Assembly (NCBI GenBank): GCA_003008705.1
Contig: PDUO01000026.1
Coordinates: forward strand, 310,001-374,000
Reading direction: 5' to 3'
DNA: 64,000 nt
DNA from: Pezicula radicicola
Taxonomy: Eukaryota; Ascomycota; Leotiomycetes; Helotiales; Dermateaceae
The notes beneath the pieces were generated by a model that did not search any database, was not told the origin of the DNA, and saw only the letters and a program-made list of their open reading frames with translations. Of this stretch, positions 22,913 through 34,162 are shown in pieces. Every line of letters begins with the position of its first letter. Position 1 is the stretch's first letter. A program made the position numbers and the translations under genes.

Positions 22913-24577
22913 CTAAGCATCTTGCATAACCTCCTCAGAAATCTCCTCCGCTTTCCCATCACCCCATAAGCCTTCCAATTTAAACTCGGCTGCCCATTCA
23001 GTGACGATTTCCTTTTGGTCACCAATCATAGGAGCATCTTTAGGACCGGAAGTGGTGCTCGTACTGGATGCGATTGCTAGGATTGGAGCATCCATCCAGC
23101 CTTGGATACGACCATCTCTCCAATCGGTGATTACTGTTGTTGCTGCACTGGCTATATTTGGTACGCCTCCCTTTCCTAATCGTCCTCTTTTACGTGCAAC
23201 TTGTACTAGGAAATCGGTGGTTGGGTCACCGTTTGAGGTGAGAAGTGGTGGTAGACCATATACATCCATTAGCTTGGTTAACATTTCTGCTGACGCTGAT
23301 AGTCTCTTCAGGAGGAGTGAGACTGCTGGGACAGGGTCTTCGATCTGCTTTGGTGGTACGGCATTGAGAAGGACTAATCTTGCTTGCTCTTCAGTCTTAG
23401 ATGCTTTGGTGCCATCTCCGGCACTTGGGAATACGATTCCGGGAGAATCGAGAAGCTTGAGCTTGCTATCAATCTTGACTTCACGCAGACTGGTCGTTAC
23501 TCCAGCTTCTGCACCGACTGGACAGGCTGCACCGGCACCTCCAAGTCTCGATGTCAGAGCGTTGATCACTGATGACTTTCCGACATTAGGGTATCCAATA
23601 ACTCCAACGGAGATTGCACGCTTGAGCTGCTTTGCGGCTGCATATGACTTAAGTGCCTTGAAGAGGGTGGCGGAAGTACTTTGGACGGTTAATTGACGGT
23701 GGTTGAAGGTATGTGCGTTTGGTGCTGGGCCAGAGGCTCGTAGAGGTAAGGTAGGGAAATAACGTCGGAGATGCTCAAGCCATTTCTTAAGAACTGGCGC
23801 TGGAATAAGATCAATCTTGTTGAGAATAAGGATCAGGCGCTTGCCGCCGCTTGCTGCAGCCATGACCATACGCTCAACTTCTTTTGATCGTGTGCCTTCG
23901 GGATCGCGAGCGTCGAGGACGTAGAGAACGACATCGGCTTGATCCACAACCTGCTTAAAGACCTTGTCGAATGCTTTCCTTGAGCCATCCTTGCGGCTTG
24001 GTAGACCATCTAACTTGACACCATCGTCGTTGTCGTCTTCCGAATCCTCGTCATCCTCGTCCATCTCGTCTCCAGACCCTAATTCCTCCTCATATTGAGC
24101 CGCCGCAGCCTTAGCACTGGCGAGCAGAGCAGCCATAGGGTTGGAATCCTCATCGTCATCGTCACCCTCCATATCCATAAGACCCTCGTCATCATCAACC
24201 TCTACACCCTCCATTCTTGCTTCAACATCGCGCTCAACCTGCTCTCCAGTCTTGGTCGCCTTTGCATCTGCTCTCCTCTTCGCCGCATCTTCCAGTTTCC
24301 GGCGTCTACCGTCTTCAATCTCGGCCAAAATCTTGTCTTTGTAGGGGAACAAGTTAGGAATTCCAGGATCCTTCTTTAATTTTGATCTCCATTCTGGGTT
24401 GGATTTTGCAGCCTTTCTCGCCTTCTTTTGCTTTGCGGTCGACGCTTTCTCGATCTTATGGCGCAGACGCACTGGAGTGCGCTTACTCTTTGGCTCTGCG
24501 AATACTTCAATTAATACTTGATATCCAAAGGGGCATGCATGTTGAAATTACTTACTGCCTGGTTTATTGCCTGCCAT
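22913..24577 (-). CDS. NUG1: Nug1-type nucleolar GTPase in 60S ribosome biogenesis
   Basis: Circularly permuted GTPase needed for pre-60S assembly and export, acting in nucleolus and nucleoplasm. Exon 1 is only 22 nt (24556-24577, MAGNKPG). A 60-nt intron follows and exon 2 is 22913-24495; total 534 aa. The basic N-terminus (KRTPVRLRHKIEKASTAKQ) precedes the family hallmark DPGIPNLFPYKDKIL, then an acidic Asp/Glu stretch (about residues 107-165). GTPase motifs occur in permuted order: G4 NKID at ~233-236, G1 GYPNVGKSS at ~308-316, G3 DSPGI at ~357-361. The Asn in GYPNVGKS is typical of the YRG/YlqF group. The C-terminus is acidic. The acceptor after TTCGCAG was chosen because it keeps the conserved KPKSKRTPVR in frame. 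Confidence 0.94.
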
Positions 24578-24911
24578 TGGATTTACGATCTACGCTGGGG
24601 ACAGGAAGTTCAGTGTGTATCTTATCTCAAAAAATTCATATCGAAAAAGCTATCGGTCGGTCTGAAATTCCGAGAGCCGAGTCATGCTACCTGCGCACTT
24701 TCGGATAAACGGCGGGCCTGCTCTCCAGCTCACACCAGTCGGAGTGACGTTTCCAGCACTCCGCCGATTCCTCATAAATACCTAGTTCAATCCAGTTTAA
24801 AAAAAAAACACAGTCAACTTGCCCCCCACAGAGAACCTGATCATTATTATACCAACTGCCCGAGTATCTTTGTGATTAGCCACCTTTGGAAAAGAAAAGA
24901 CTATCAAAAAG
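24578..24911. promoter_or_regulatory. Bidirectional promoter NUG1 / glycerol-phosphate phosphatase
   Basis: 334 bp separate divergent start codons. The segment has an A9 run near 24797 and C6 (24823-24828), but no site I can name with confidence. Confidence 0.5.
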
Positions 24912-25912
24912 ATGGGATCTGTAGAACCAAGTTTCTCCGCTGCTTCGGAGTCGGTCACCTTCCACGGCCTATTATTCGACATGGATGGCACTATTATCGA
25001 TTCAACAGATGCCGTAGTCAAGCATGTATGTATTACTTTCTAGCATTCTTTGCTCAGCGAGGTATTTCAAGGGGACTCTTCTGCTATCTTATTTCAAGTC
25101 TCAAGTTGCTTGTGCATCTCTTCCTCTGTCCAAGACTAGACCGCTGCTGACTCGTGGCGTTTAAAGTGGTACACGTGAGTGAGGTCAGCCAAAAACTCAA
25201 CTTTCCTTTTAACTATCTAACACTTTTTTTTTGGCAGTATAGGTGAGGAAATTGGCGTTGATGGCGGCGTCATATTACAAACTTCGCATGGGAGACGTTC
25301 AATGGATGTCCTGAAGTTGGTATGTCCAGAAAAGGCAAATTGGGAATGTACGTGTATTAAAACTCCTCGATGATTACCTACTTCTATTCTCCAACATTGC
25401 AATATGAGACTAACAATTACACAGATATCTGTTACATGGAAAGTCTCCTTCCCAAGAAATATGGTGCAGACGCCGTCGAGATCCCCGGCGCCAGACACCT
25501 CCTAGAAGCCTTAGAAAAAGCAAAATCACCATGGGCAATAGTAACATCAGGAACAACGCCCCTAGTAGGAGGCTGGCTAGATGTTATGAAACTACCAAAA
25601 CCAAAACACCTTGTCGCAGCAGAAGATGTTCAAAACGGTAAACCAGATCCAACATGTTATCTCATGGGAAAGGAGAAGTTAGGTCTAAAAGAAGACTCGC
25701 ATGTCTTGGTTCTGGAGGATAGTCCTGCCGGAATCCGAGCTGGAAAGGCTGCTGGTTGTAAGGTTTTGGGTGTTGTTACTAGTCATACTGTTGAGCAGGT
25801 TGTGGAGGCTGGTCCGGATTGGATTGTTAGGGATTTGAGTAGTGTGAAGTTCGTTGAGAATTCAGAGAAAGGCGTCACCTTGGTTATTGAGAATGCTTTA
25901 GTTGCGAAGTAG
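24912..25912 (+). CDS. HAD-family glycerol-phosphate phosphatase (Gpp1/Rhr2-like)
   Basis: Cytosolic HAD hydrolase expected to dephosphorylate glycerol-3-phosphate to glycerol in osmotic adaptation. Four exons: 24912-25025, an 8-nt microexon 25167-25174, 25238-25347 and 25425-25912, giving 239 aa, the normal length. The nucleophile motif is LLFDMDGTIIDS (Asp23, Asp25). The microexon completes HWYTIGEEIGVD. The cap domain includes TSHGRRSMDVL. HAD motif II is AIVTSGTTP, motif III includes the Lys of NGKPDPTCY, and motif IV is LVLEDSPAGIRAGKAAGC. The microexon is required: skipping it shifts frame and breaks the cap helix. 2-deoxyglucose-6-phosphate phosphatase (DOG) is the close alternative; motif resemblance favours GPP. 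It shares a promoter region with NUG1. Confidence 0.88.
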
Positions 25913-27307
25913 TCTCGATAGAGGAATGACTCTTAGAAGAAGGGCACTGGATATAGATTAGAGGTAATCCAATAGATAGGGACAATAAAGAATAATCATT
26001 CGTTTGTCAAGTACTAAGGCACTATGTGATAAGCACTCTTTTATCTGACAAGAAATAAGCTATTGAGCTCTACCAGTAGACTAGCTTTCCTATGAGAGAC
26101 GCAAGGATTTTCGAAATCCAAAGTTCAATAATCTCTCTTTCCTATAGTGATGACTAGGTACTAAACCTAAAAGCTTCTACAAGACCATACTTCTAATCAT
26201 CACGATTTCGATGTGGAAACAAAAAAGAATTGCTAATGTATATACTTGAAGCACCAGAAATTTCTACATAGAAAACAATCATATTACTCATGCCCGATAC
26301 CCATACCAAAATAATCAATTCAGTAACTAAAAAAAAGAGAGAAGAGGCTTATTTAAAACCGTTGTATATATATCAACTAACTACTTCTCCTTCATACCTT
26401 ACTTCAAAACCACCATAACATCTAAAAGCCAACCTAACCTAACCTAAAAGTAAAATAGGTACAAACTCCTTAAACGTCCCCTCCCCCCTTCACCTATACC
26501 ATCTCAAGTACCAGCAGCAAAAAAAAAGAAAGAAACCACATTCCATTAATAAAAGGTAATAATTCTAAAACTTATTAAGATATTATTTACTTTATACTTT
26601 ACCCTCTCTTTATTTTTCTCCTTCTTCTTATATTCTCCTCTAAACCTAATAAATAGTAATAAGAGGATTTTATAGATAAAGTAAAGTATAAGGTACTATA
26701 AGAGCTAGCTTCTTTACATCTAGGTTAATTACTACCTATCTGAAGAAAACAAGAGATAATAACTATATAGATTATATAAAAGAAAATTAAGAGACCATGT
26801 AAGGTAGGTAAGGAGATAGATAGGCTCCCTCTCCCTAAAGCGATTTTCTTCTTGATAACGAGTCTAATCATTAGTTGTCATGCTTTTTTCAAGGGTTACA
26901 AAAGTATTATCATTCTTTACTTTTGTTTTCCTCTCCTTTTGAGGTTGCTAAGCGAGAAGCGAGATGGTGGAAAGGGGGTGGATGATTTTCTTGAGAGCTC
27001 TGCAATTGGCTATTCTCTACCGTAAGCACCTAGACTTAGCTTAGCTCTTTTATTTATCGTTATTCTATTTTACATTCACCACGATAATAACTAAGGTATC
27101 TCTGTCTGAACGCCTTTGCCATCCTGCCCTGCCATTATGGCTTTGGCTGCTCCTTACCCGGTCCCAAACTCAAACGCCACGCTAGCAACAATTACCGTAT
27201 TTATAGATCCATGTCAAATTACATCACAGTCACCAGGTTCTCTTGGTGAATGGTAGAGTTCAAGTTGTCTCCCCGAACGGGGTTTCTGTTTCTTCAAGCT
27301 TCTCCGC
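25913..27307. other. AT-rich intergenic region
   Basis: No gene seen. From about 26200 to 26850 the sequence is strongly A/T-rich with A-runs and short CTAACCTAACC strings (26445-26455), and looks like mutated, non-coding DNA. Around 26190-26225 a segment TCACGATTTCG..TGGAAAC resembles one at 33900-33920. Confidence 0.45.
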
Positions 27308-28915
27308 TTATTCCTCCAATTCTCCTTCCTCTTCCACGGAAGTCTTTACCCTCTTCGCATCGCTCTCCCCAGCATCAACATCCACTTTCCGTTTAGGAGT
27401 CTTCTCCTGGGAAGACTGGAGACTAGCCATCCCATTTGTGTGTCCATTCGGTTGATGAGTGGTGGGATCATTAGCTGCAGCTTTCAGTTTGGCATCTGAG
27501 TCTCCCAGACTTGTTGGGGTGTCATCTGCGGCTGGAACTGCTGGTTTCGTGGTTTCGCCCTGGGCCAAATGCTGGTCATCTTTGGCTGATACGCCATTTG
27601 TTGTAGGCTCTGCCTTGCCATTCGGCGTAGATTGCTCCCCAGCTGTTAGGGCGCTTGATCGTTGACTATGGCCATTTTGACTAACGGAGTTAGGGCTTTC
27701 GTCTTTAGGATCTCCTGCTTGTCTTCGTGTACTGTCAAGGTCTTCTTCGCCTCTCTCTCCTTTGAAATATGGAGATTGTTCCTGAGTCTTCTTGAGTGGA
27801 TTCTCGCTGTAAAATTCGTGCATGATCGCGACCGCTTTTCGAATCCTATCTGCTCGCCCGCCCTCCCGCTCCCACCAAGCTCCTCCATGCTCATCATCGG
27901 ATATTCTTTCGTGGGTGTACTTGGCGGCAAAGTATACGGATGCAATGGCGATATCCCGTGGTGGAATAATCAAGCACATCATGGTGAGACAGCTGTCATT
28001 GATCCATGACCAAGCAGCATTTCGTAGAGGTTTGTTGGTATCAAGTTCAAGATTCCCCAGAATCTGGTATAGATTGTTGTATGGGGAATCGAGCACAACA
28101 TCAAACGTTAGCAGTTCGAGCATCAGCTCCTCATAAAGAAGAATATTGTCGCGCCATCGCCAGTATTCTTTCGACTGTTCATCAATGACAAGATTTGAGT
28201 TCTTCTGCGCAACCTTTGCGACTGCAATGACTATCTCCTTTGTCTTTCGGCAGTTTTCTTCGGTTTTTGTTGCGAGAAAAAGGGAGGTAGCTGCGATATT
28301 CTGTTCCAAGGTTTCAAATGTTAGTCCACTGATAGATTGAGGATCCTTGCTGGCAAGATTCGCGCTCGACTTGGAACGCGGAAGCCTCCAGGGTATGGGT
28401 GATGATGGGTAGGATTTCGATGACTGGGAAGAACGTACGTAGTGGTGTAATCCGCCCTTTTCTGGCACCATACTATATCGCATGTAGAAGCGGTGGAAGA
28501 AGACACTGGCGGTCGCAAGGGTGAGCTGGGGGAGCTTGAGGAGTATGCCGGCTTGTGAGATGAAGTTGACGCCTTTCGCGCGCCGACTGCGCTCTTCTGC
28601 TATTGGAAGGCCATCGAGAACTGAGGGAGTGCTGTTGGCTTCTGCGTTGGTGAAGTACCATTGATTTGGCAGCTCTGCGGCCGGGGTAGACATCATGCGT
28701 AGCGGTGAAGGACTCACGCTGTCGTGATGATCTCTTGGGGGTGAAAATCGCGAAGATAGTGGTGGTGGCGAGGGGACTGCTGGAGGTATGTTCTTTGCTA
28801 TGGTTGCGGTTTTGGAATAGGATTGTTGACGAGTAAAGGGTTCATCGGAAGACTTTGCTCGATGTCGATGGTAATCTTCAAGCGCTGTTGAGTAGTACTT
28901 GTCAATGGTTGTCAT
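27308..28915 (-). CDS. Transcription-type cyclin, Bur2/Pch1/cyclin K-T group
   Basis: Cyclin partner of a CTD kinase such as Bur1/Cdk9, nuclear. Exon 1 is 28439-28915, the intron is 28301-28438 and exon 2 is 27308-28300; 489 aa from Met at 28915 (a Met at 28939 adds eight). The intron is placed so the fold reads MRYSMVPEKGGLHHY then NIAATSLFLATKTEENCRK, the conserved first-cyclin-box helix pair. Other cyclin signatures are QWYFTNAEANSTPS, KGVNFISQAGILLKLPQLTLATASVFFHRFY, LLYEELMLELLTFD and IAIASVYFAAKYT. The last ~150 residues are disordered, rich in Ser, Asn and Gln, and end KTSVEEEGELEE. The intron is 138 nt, a multiple of three without stops, so its retention would add 46 residues between the two helices. 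Confidence 0.88.
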   Translation of the reverse strand: MTTIDKYYSTALEDYHRHRAKSSDEPFTRQQSYSKTATIAKNIPPAVPSPPPLSSRFSPPRDHHDSVSPSPLRMMSTPAAELPNQWYFTNAEANSTPSVLDGLPIAEERSRRAKGVNFISQAGILLKLPQLTLATASVFFHRFYMRYSMVPEKGGLHHYVRSSQSSKSYPSSPIPWRLPRSKSSANLASKDPQSISGLTFETLEQNIAATSLFLATKTEENCRKTKEIVIAVAKVAQKNSNLVIDEQSKEYWRWRDNILLYEELMLELLTFDVVLDSPYNNLYQILGNLELDTNKPLRNAAWSWINDSCLTMMCLIIPPRDIAIASVYFAAKYTHERISDDEHGGAWWEREGGRADRIRKAVAIMHEFYSENPLKKTQEQSPYFKGERGEEDLDSTRRQAGDPKDESPNSVSQNGHSQRSSALTAGEQSTPNGKAEPTTNGVSAKDDQHLAQGETTKPAVPAADDTPTSLGDSDAKLKAAANDPTTHQPNGHTNGMASLQSSQEKTPKRKVDVDAGESDAKRVKTSVEEEGELEE

Positions 28916-28939
28916 GGATCCAGGGAATATTTGGAGCAA

Positions 28940-29967
28940 GGAGGAGGGTCAGAATTGCTTTTAAGCAGTTGCTGAATCGCAGAGCTTGATATTGTCGCAG
29001 TCCATAGCTATTGTGAGGCTGTCAAGCTTTGGCTGTGGACCCACTTTTCTTATCACCAAACCCAAATAGTCACGTGGCACTATACATCTTGGCATTCTGA
29101 AACTACCTACCTACCTACCTACCTTACGGAGTATTCTCGAATTGTGCTTCATTAACATCAAATGTAACAGTAACACCTGATCATGCCAATTTCCGCAGAA
29201 TAATCATACAGAGTTCGCCGATACCCTGAAACCATAGTGTCCCGATTCCTCACTCGCCTAGCAAAGCCCCTAGAAATCACGACACTACCTCATCAATATC
29301 AACGACGATTTGCCGCTGATCAATTCTCAACGTCTGAAGACCAAAAGTATTAACCACCCACAAGATCATCCAAGTAAATTATCTCCGTGGCCCACAATCG
29401 CTAAGAGTTGTGCCTAGTTTCTTCCGCTGTTCTCCGTTACGCGCTGCGAGTTGGTGGAAATACTCCACGAAGTACTCTTAGTCGGCGGACTTAGATAAGT
29501 CGCTTAAGGCAAGGAATTTTAGTTTATTTCCCTTAGTACTGGTTCCACGAACTTGTTTTATTTAAATGGGTAATTTCAGTAATTCATTGGATTTAGGTAA
29601 GTCGCCTAACTTCAGAAACTTGAGTACCTTTCCATCCATTAACAGCGAGCTCGAAGACACATACAAGCCACAAAACCAGTGTTAAATATCAATCGTAGCA
29701 CTGCACACATACCAGGACTTCACTTCATAGTAACTCAAAAGACATCAGATATTTTGACTCTTATCATTTATTCAACTGATTATACGTCTCATTAAGTTAC
29801 AGCTTCTTCTGCAATGGATGAAGACTCTCTCTGACCATAAAGTCGAAGAAAAGATCATCCACGAGAAACACCCCAAGAAACACACAACGGTTTCAACCTC
29901 CTCCCAACTTCTCCTCATTTCTCCTCCTCTCAATCCCTAGCCTCTACCACAATCGAGATATCTCTAT
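28940..29967. other. Intergenic region, promoter of the cyclin gene
   Basis: No gene seen. Contains a CTAC microsatellite (29104-29123) directly followed by TTACGGAGTA, and two related strings AAGTCGCTTAAGGC and AAGTCGCCTAAC near 29500 and 29600. Confidence 0.4.
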
Positions 29968-30624
29968 CTAGGAGGTGGCATCGAAGGTGACAGACTGCGA
30001 TGCTTGACCGGCTGCGGCAGTGTCAAGCTTGACGTTGGTGGCGAGCTTAGTTTGCTCCTCGGCCAAGTCAGAGTCATCACCGCCCTGGGCAGCCTCAACC
30101 TGAATGCCCAAAACCTCAGCAGTAAGCTTGAGAACCTTGTTCTGGATCTTGCCGTTCTGTTAAGGTTGTTAGTACGAAAAGTTTGTTTATGAAGAAGAAT
30201 GGGTCCATACCTGGAGAGCAGTTGCGTCAGCATCGGAAGCAGCATCGATGGCAGGGTTGAAAGCATCAGTCTCGGCATCCTCGGCAGCATCGTGGATACC
30301 TTTGATGATTTTGAGGTCCGAAGCGGAGACATCAGCAAGGTTATTCATGTCAATGTCGGCGAACAGAGCGTTGGCCTTTGTCTGGGCATCACCGGCGGTT
30401 CCATCAGAAATCTGGAAGTCATTGTAGGCAGCAGCGGTGAGCACGCTTCCACCAGTAGCAGCAGCAGCGGAAACGGCGACGGTGCTCGAGGCAGCAGAAG
30501 AGGCTACAGCAGTAGCCTCGGCGGTTGCTGAGGAGGTGGTGGTCTTCTTCTTTGGGAGAGGGTTTCCAGAAGCCAAGCAGGCGACGGAGAGGAAGAGAGC
30601 AACGGTGGAAAGGTTGAACTGCAT
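29968..30624 (-). CDS. Small secreted alanine/aspartate-rich protein
   Basis: Two exons (30211-30624 and 29968-30156, 54-nt intron) encode 200 aa. Residues 1-20 form a clear signal peptide (MQFNLSTVALFLSVACLASG), followed by LPKKK, a possible basic processing site. An Ala/Ser/Thr/Val-rich linker (30-62) precedes the main domain: AAAYNDFQISDGTAGDAQTKA, AFNPAIDAASDADATALQ, and after the intron NGKIQNKVLKLTAEVLGIQVEAAQ. No cysteines are seen after the signal region. I recall this as a widespread family of fungal small secreted proteins of unknown function, found in cell-wall or culture-filtrate proteomes. It is not a Kex2-repeat protein. Secretion is well supported; the role is unknown. Confidence 0.85.
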
Positions 30625-32095
30625 GTTGATGGTTGTCTGATTTGGTTGGTAGGGTTAACCGGTGTAGTGTTTGGAAAGATTAAATGGGTGAGAAGAATAT
30701 AAACAGTTGAATAGACAGCACAGCTGTGAATTAGAAGAGACAGGACAGCACAGCTGAAGAATGAAGGACTGTGGATTGAAGGAATGAAGCTGATGAGGAA
30801 ATAACTGAAGAGCGAGGGAATACGATCTTATATACAAAATATCAGATGTACTGTACTAACGAGTATGGAGACTGGAGTCATCATGCATGGGCCAATTCAT
30901 TACCTGCAGTATGGCAACCTTCAGACCAGTCTTGCGGGCCCTTGTCGCGCGGATTCTCATGATCCATCTCATCTCGCCAGGCTGGTTTTGAAAACGAGCA
31001 GATAAATGAGACGTTTACCCTTTGGGAACTCTTGGCCAACGGCCGGAAGAACAGTCCATGGCCCAAGTCGATGGTAAAAACACGGCCAAAGATTCGGAAT
31101 CCGGGTAGACCTGCTTGGATTCCCCACTCAGTACTTCACCGTTGTGTGGTCAGTGGTGTGTTGCTCAGGCGGTCAAAGGTCTGTCTATTGGCGGAAGAAC
31201 CAATTCGAGCCGACGCTGAGGATCTGATAACAGGGACAGGACGGGGCAGAGTAGTCTGGAAAGAGTGTGAGCAGAAGATCGAGGGCGACGTGGATGTTGA
31301 AGATCCACTACCGTCTGCACAATGATTTTCGCGCCAGGTCTTGTCAAGCTTGCCAGGTCGGGAAAAGGCTTGGCACCGTCTGATCTACTTAGGATTCATA
31401 CAACGTCTCATATTGTCCACTCGACGTCTCCTCCAGATTGGTTCGATGTAGGGTTGGCCCAGCAAAGTGCGGCTGCTCCTGGGCTGGAGATCAGATGGGA
31501 TACATGGGGCATCTTATGCTTATCTTGGCAAGGGGCTCAAGCGCCGCATGCTGCGAAGCTTGGTTTCGGAGTTCGGATGAAACGCAGGTGACAGCTTCAA
31601 GGGGAGGAAGGGGAGGAAGGGAAGGAAGGGAGCAAAGGGCATCACGAGAAGCACTCTTTCGTTGTGTCAGTGTGAGTGAGGGCATCTTTAAGCTGTTTGT
31701 CTCGCAAGGAGCTTCTTGTTGGGTGTGCTTCATTGAGAGGATCAATATCAACGCATTGCATAAACAAATGAATTGTGACGCTGGAAAGATGAAATGCCGG
31801 GTTATAGACAAGAAACCAGAACAAGGCGAAGTTGTGAAGAAGGTTGTCGCGAGGTCAAAATAAAGCGCTCGAATCTCGATTAAGCTGAGATCCATCAATT
31901 TACCTCGGAGGCTCAATATCGGCAAGGCTTGAAGGCCTGAAGTGAAGAGCGAGGGCAGACGCTTGGGGCGCTAGTTCAACCCCCACCTACCGTACCTAGC
32001 ATCTACTGTACCTACAGACTACGAGTACAGTACCTAGCAACTTCAGATGAGACGCCTCAGTTTCGACATCCTGTTGAGTCGTTGAGCCTCCTTCG

Positions 32096-32120
32096 TATTG
32101 TATTGTATTGTATTGTATTG
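32096..32120. repeat. TATTG pentanucleotide array
   Basis: Five perfect TATTG units in tandem. Confidence 0.9.
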
Positions 32121-33443
32121 TCGAACCACGACCAACAAACAGTATCAGCTTCCAACATCCAAGCATTTTGCAATACGCGTTCGTGAGAGATCTCAGGAGT
32201 AATCTTTGCCTTCATCTGGAAGACACGTCGACAAACAAACTCAGCCTCACTTCAATGGTTGCATCTCTCTGCTTGCTCCACCGCTTCATCCTCTTAGACG
32301 CTTCTACTCTGTCTGTCCGAGTCCGTCCGGGACTCCGGAGTCATGCCCAGTTGCGATACGAAGGTACACCCGAAGAACTGACGCTATTGAGCGCTTGCAG
32401 ATCCCGAGCTGCTCATTTCATTACATTTCCAGAAGGATTCCCTAACGACATGCACACCGAGACCAACTCAAATGCGACAGAACAGCTAGCTACCTGCCTT
32501 TCGAGAGGCGTGTCCAATCTATACAATTCGTTGGAGTTTATGACCGCTCCAACATATCTCAATGTATCGCATGTTCGCATAGTATGGTTTACAATTGCCC
32601 TCTCTGAGTTTATGTCATGCATTGCTGTGACAATCGCCATCAGGTTCTTCGACGACTCTGCACTCCTCGTCGCTCTGCAATGAGAAATATCACTTAGCAG
32701 AGCTGATATTTCTCAGTCAATACTCCTGGCCAATTGGTGCAATGGAAGGAAATTTGGGTCGAAAACCACTAGAAACATGGGAAGACATACTTAGGTTGAT
32801 CGTTACAAGATGATCCAGGCTGGTAAAGTGCTACGATCGTTCGATCAGTCCGTTGAGGTCGTACAGAAATTCTTTATACAAAATTAATAACGGCAGAAAA
32901 GGATGAATGAAGTCTAGACAAGCATCAAGCCAAGTTACCCAAGATCTTGTCGCGAGCGATCACAGGAACCGTCTTGGCTCCAAGAAGGTGAGTCTGCAAG
33001 ATCTTGGTCTGAGTTTGCCAAGGCTTTGCAAAGAAGTTCTTGGCTCTGGTGACAAGCCCTTAGAGTTTGGTTCGTGGGATTGCCTAGAAGTATAAGCGCT
33101 CTCATATAAACACATCGCGAGGCAGTCGCTTCGAGAACATTGATTCAGCTTCGTCGGAGAGTTCCTTGCGTTTCTATACTTCATACCCGCACCTGCTTGT
33201 AAAGGTGCATAATGAGGTCACAAACTTAGCAATGAACACAACTCAGTCATCTATTCCCACCGGATCAAGGACATCCAGATTCAACACACTATTACAACAA
33301 TCTTTATGTCGCAAATACCGTATTGCAAGTGCGCATTTACTCCAAATAGCAATTAACACAAACTATACCCTTCAAAACTCCTCCTGAGTCCGGGGCTCCG
33401 ACACAACTCGGAGGATAAAGTTTCGATGTTGTCCACTTCGACC

Positions 33444-33500
33444 CAACTCACTTGATCTGGGTAACTCACTTGGTTTGAGTAACTTAAGTTAGTAACTCGG
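33444..33500 (+). repeat. Dispersed 18-bp family (GTAACTCACTTG...), three degenerate units
   Basis: Reads CAACTCACTTGATCTGG, GTAACTCACTTGGTTTGA, GTAACTTAAGTTA, GTAACTCGG. The ending TTTGAGTAAC..CGGC also ends the long array at 53641-53829, which suggests a common origin. Confidence 0.65.
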
Positions 33501-34162
33501 CAAACAAAAAGCTATTTTGCACGTTTCCAGGATTGCTTATGTCTTTGGCACTTTTCGTGTCTTACGACATGCAGCCAATTATTGTGCTATTCGTTATCAT
33601 GAACCGTGGCTGCAGTCAGATCTCCACAACGTTTTATTTTCAATACACTCCACGGTCACTTTCTTCGCTCACAAATAGGGGAGATCATCATTTTAGTTTG
33701 AGAGAAATACATTGGAGGTTTTTGATGCCTACTATATGCGTCTCCCTAAGATTTCTATAAGACCACCATATCTAGTCACAGAATAACTAGCTACTTGGAT
33801 GGAAAACGGTTGTGACTTTTCCTTACCGATTTATCCGTATTGGAAAGACATAGGGTAGAGGATATCACAGAGAACATACTCTTTCCAGCGTTGACTTTCA
33901 GTCACGATTTCGAAATGGAAACCGTTAGATTATGTTAGGAACTGTACCAAACCTGGAAATCCTTCTCATTCCTTAAATCTAATTCCTTGCTCATGACTCA
34001 GCACATGACATAAACGAGTGTCCAACATTCTCAAACGAACAGGAATCCAAATAAAACGCAAAACATGTCCCTTTCATCATAAATCCTGACTTCAACATAT
34101 CCCGAGTGGGACCCAAATGGCTACTTGAGTTCGCAACCAAGTTCGACCTCTCATCTTGCCAT

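Larger units (their letters stand above)
30625..34162. other. 3.5 kb region without a recognisable gene
   Basis: The longest frame is plus 32108-32683 (191 codons), with some hydrophobic stretches but no family resemblance, so I do not call it. The region includes a TATTG pentanucleotide array (32096-32120), a member of the dispersed GTAACTCACTTG family (33444-33500), and AT-rich DNA from 33530 to 34150. Confidence 0.4.

Noticed and set aside
26440..26460. CTAACCTAACCTAA as a possible telomere-like repeat
   Set aside because: The unit is 5 bp (CTAAC), not the fungal CCCTAA, and there are only about two and a half copies within AT-rich DNA.
29968..30624. Secreted protein considered as a second Kex2-repeat precursor
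   Set aside because: Only one basic cluster (KKK after the signal peptide) and no internal repeated units.
32108..32683. 191-codon plus-strand frame
   Set aside because: No family, signal peptide or splice context; it overlaps simple repeats and has unconvincing amino-acid composition.
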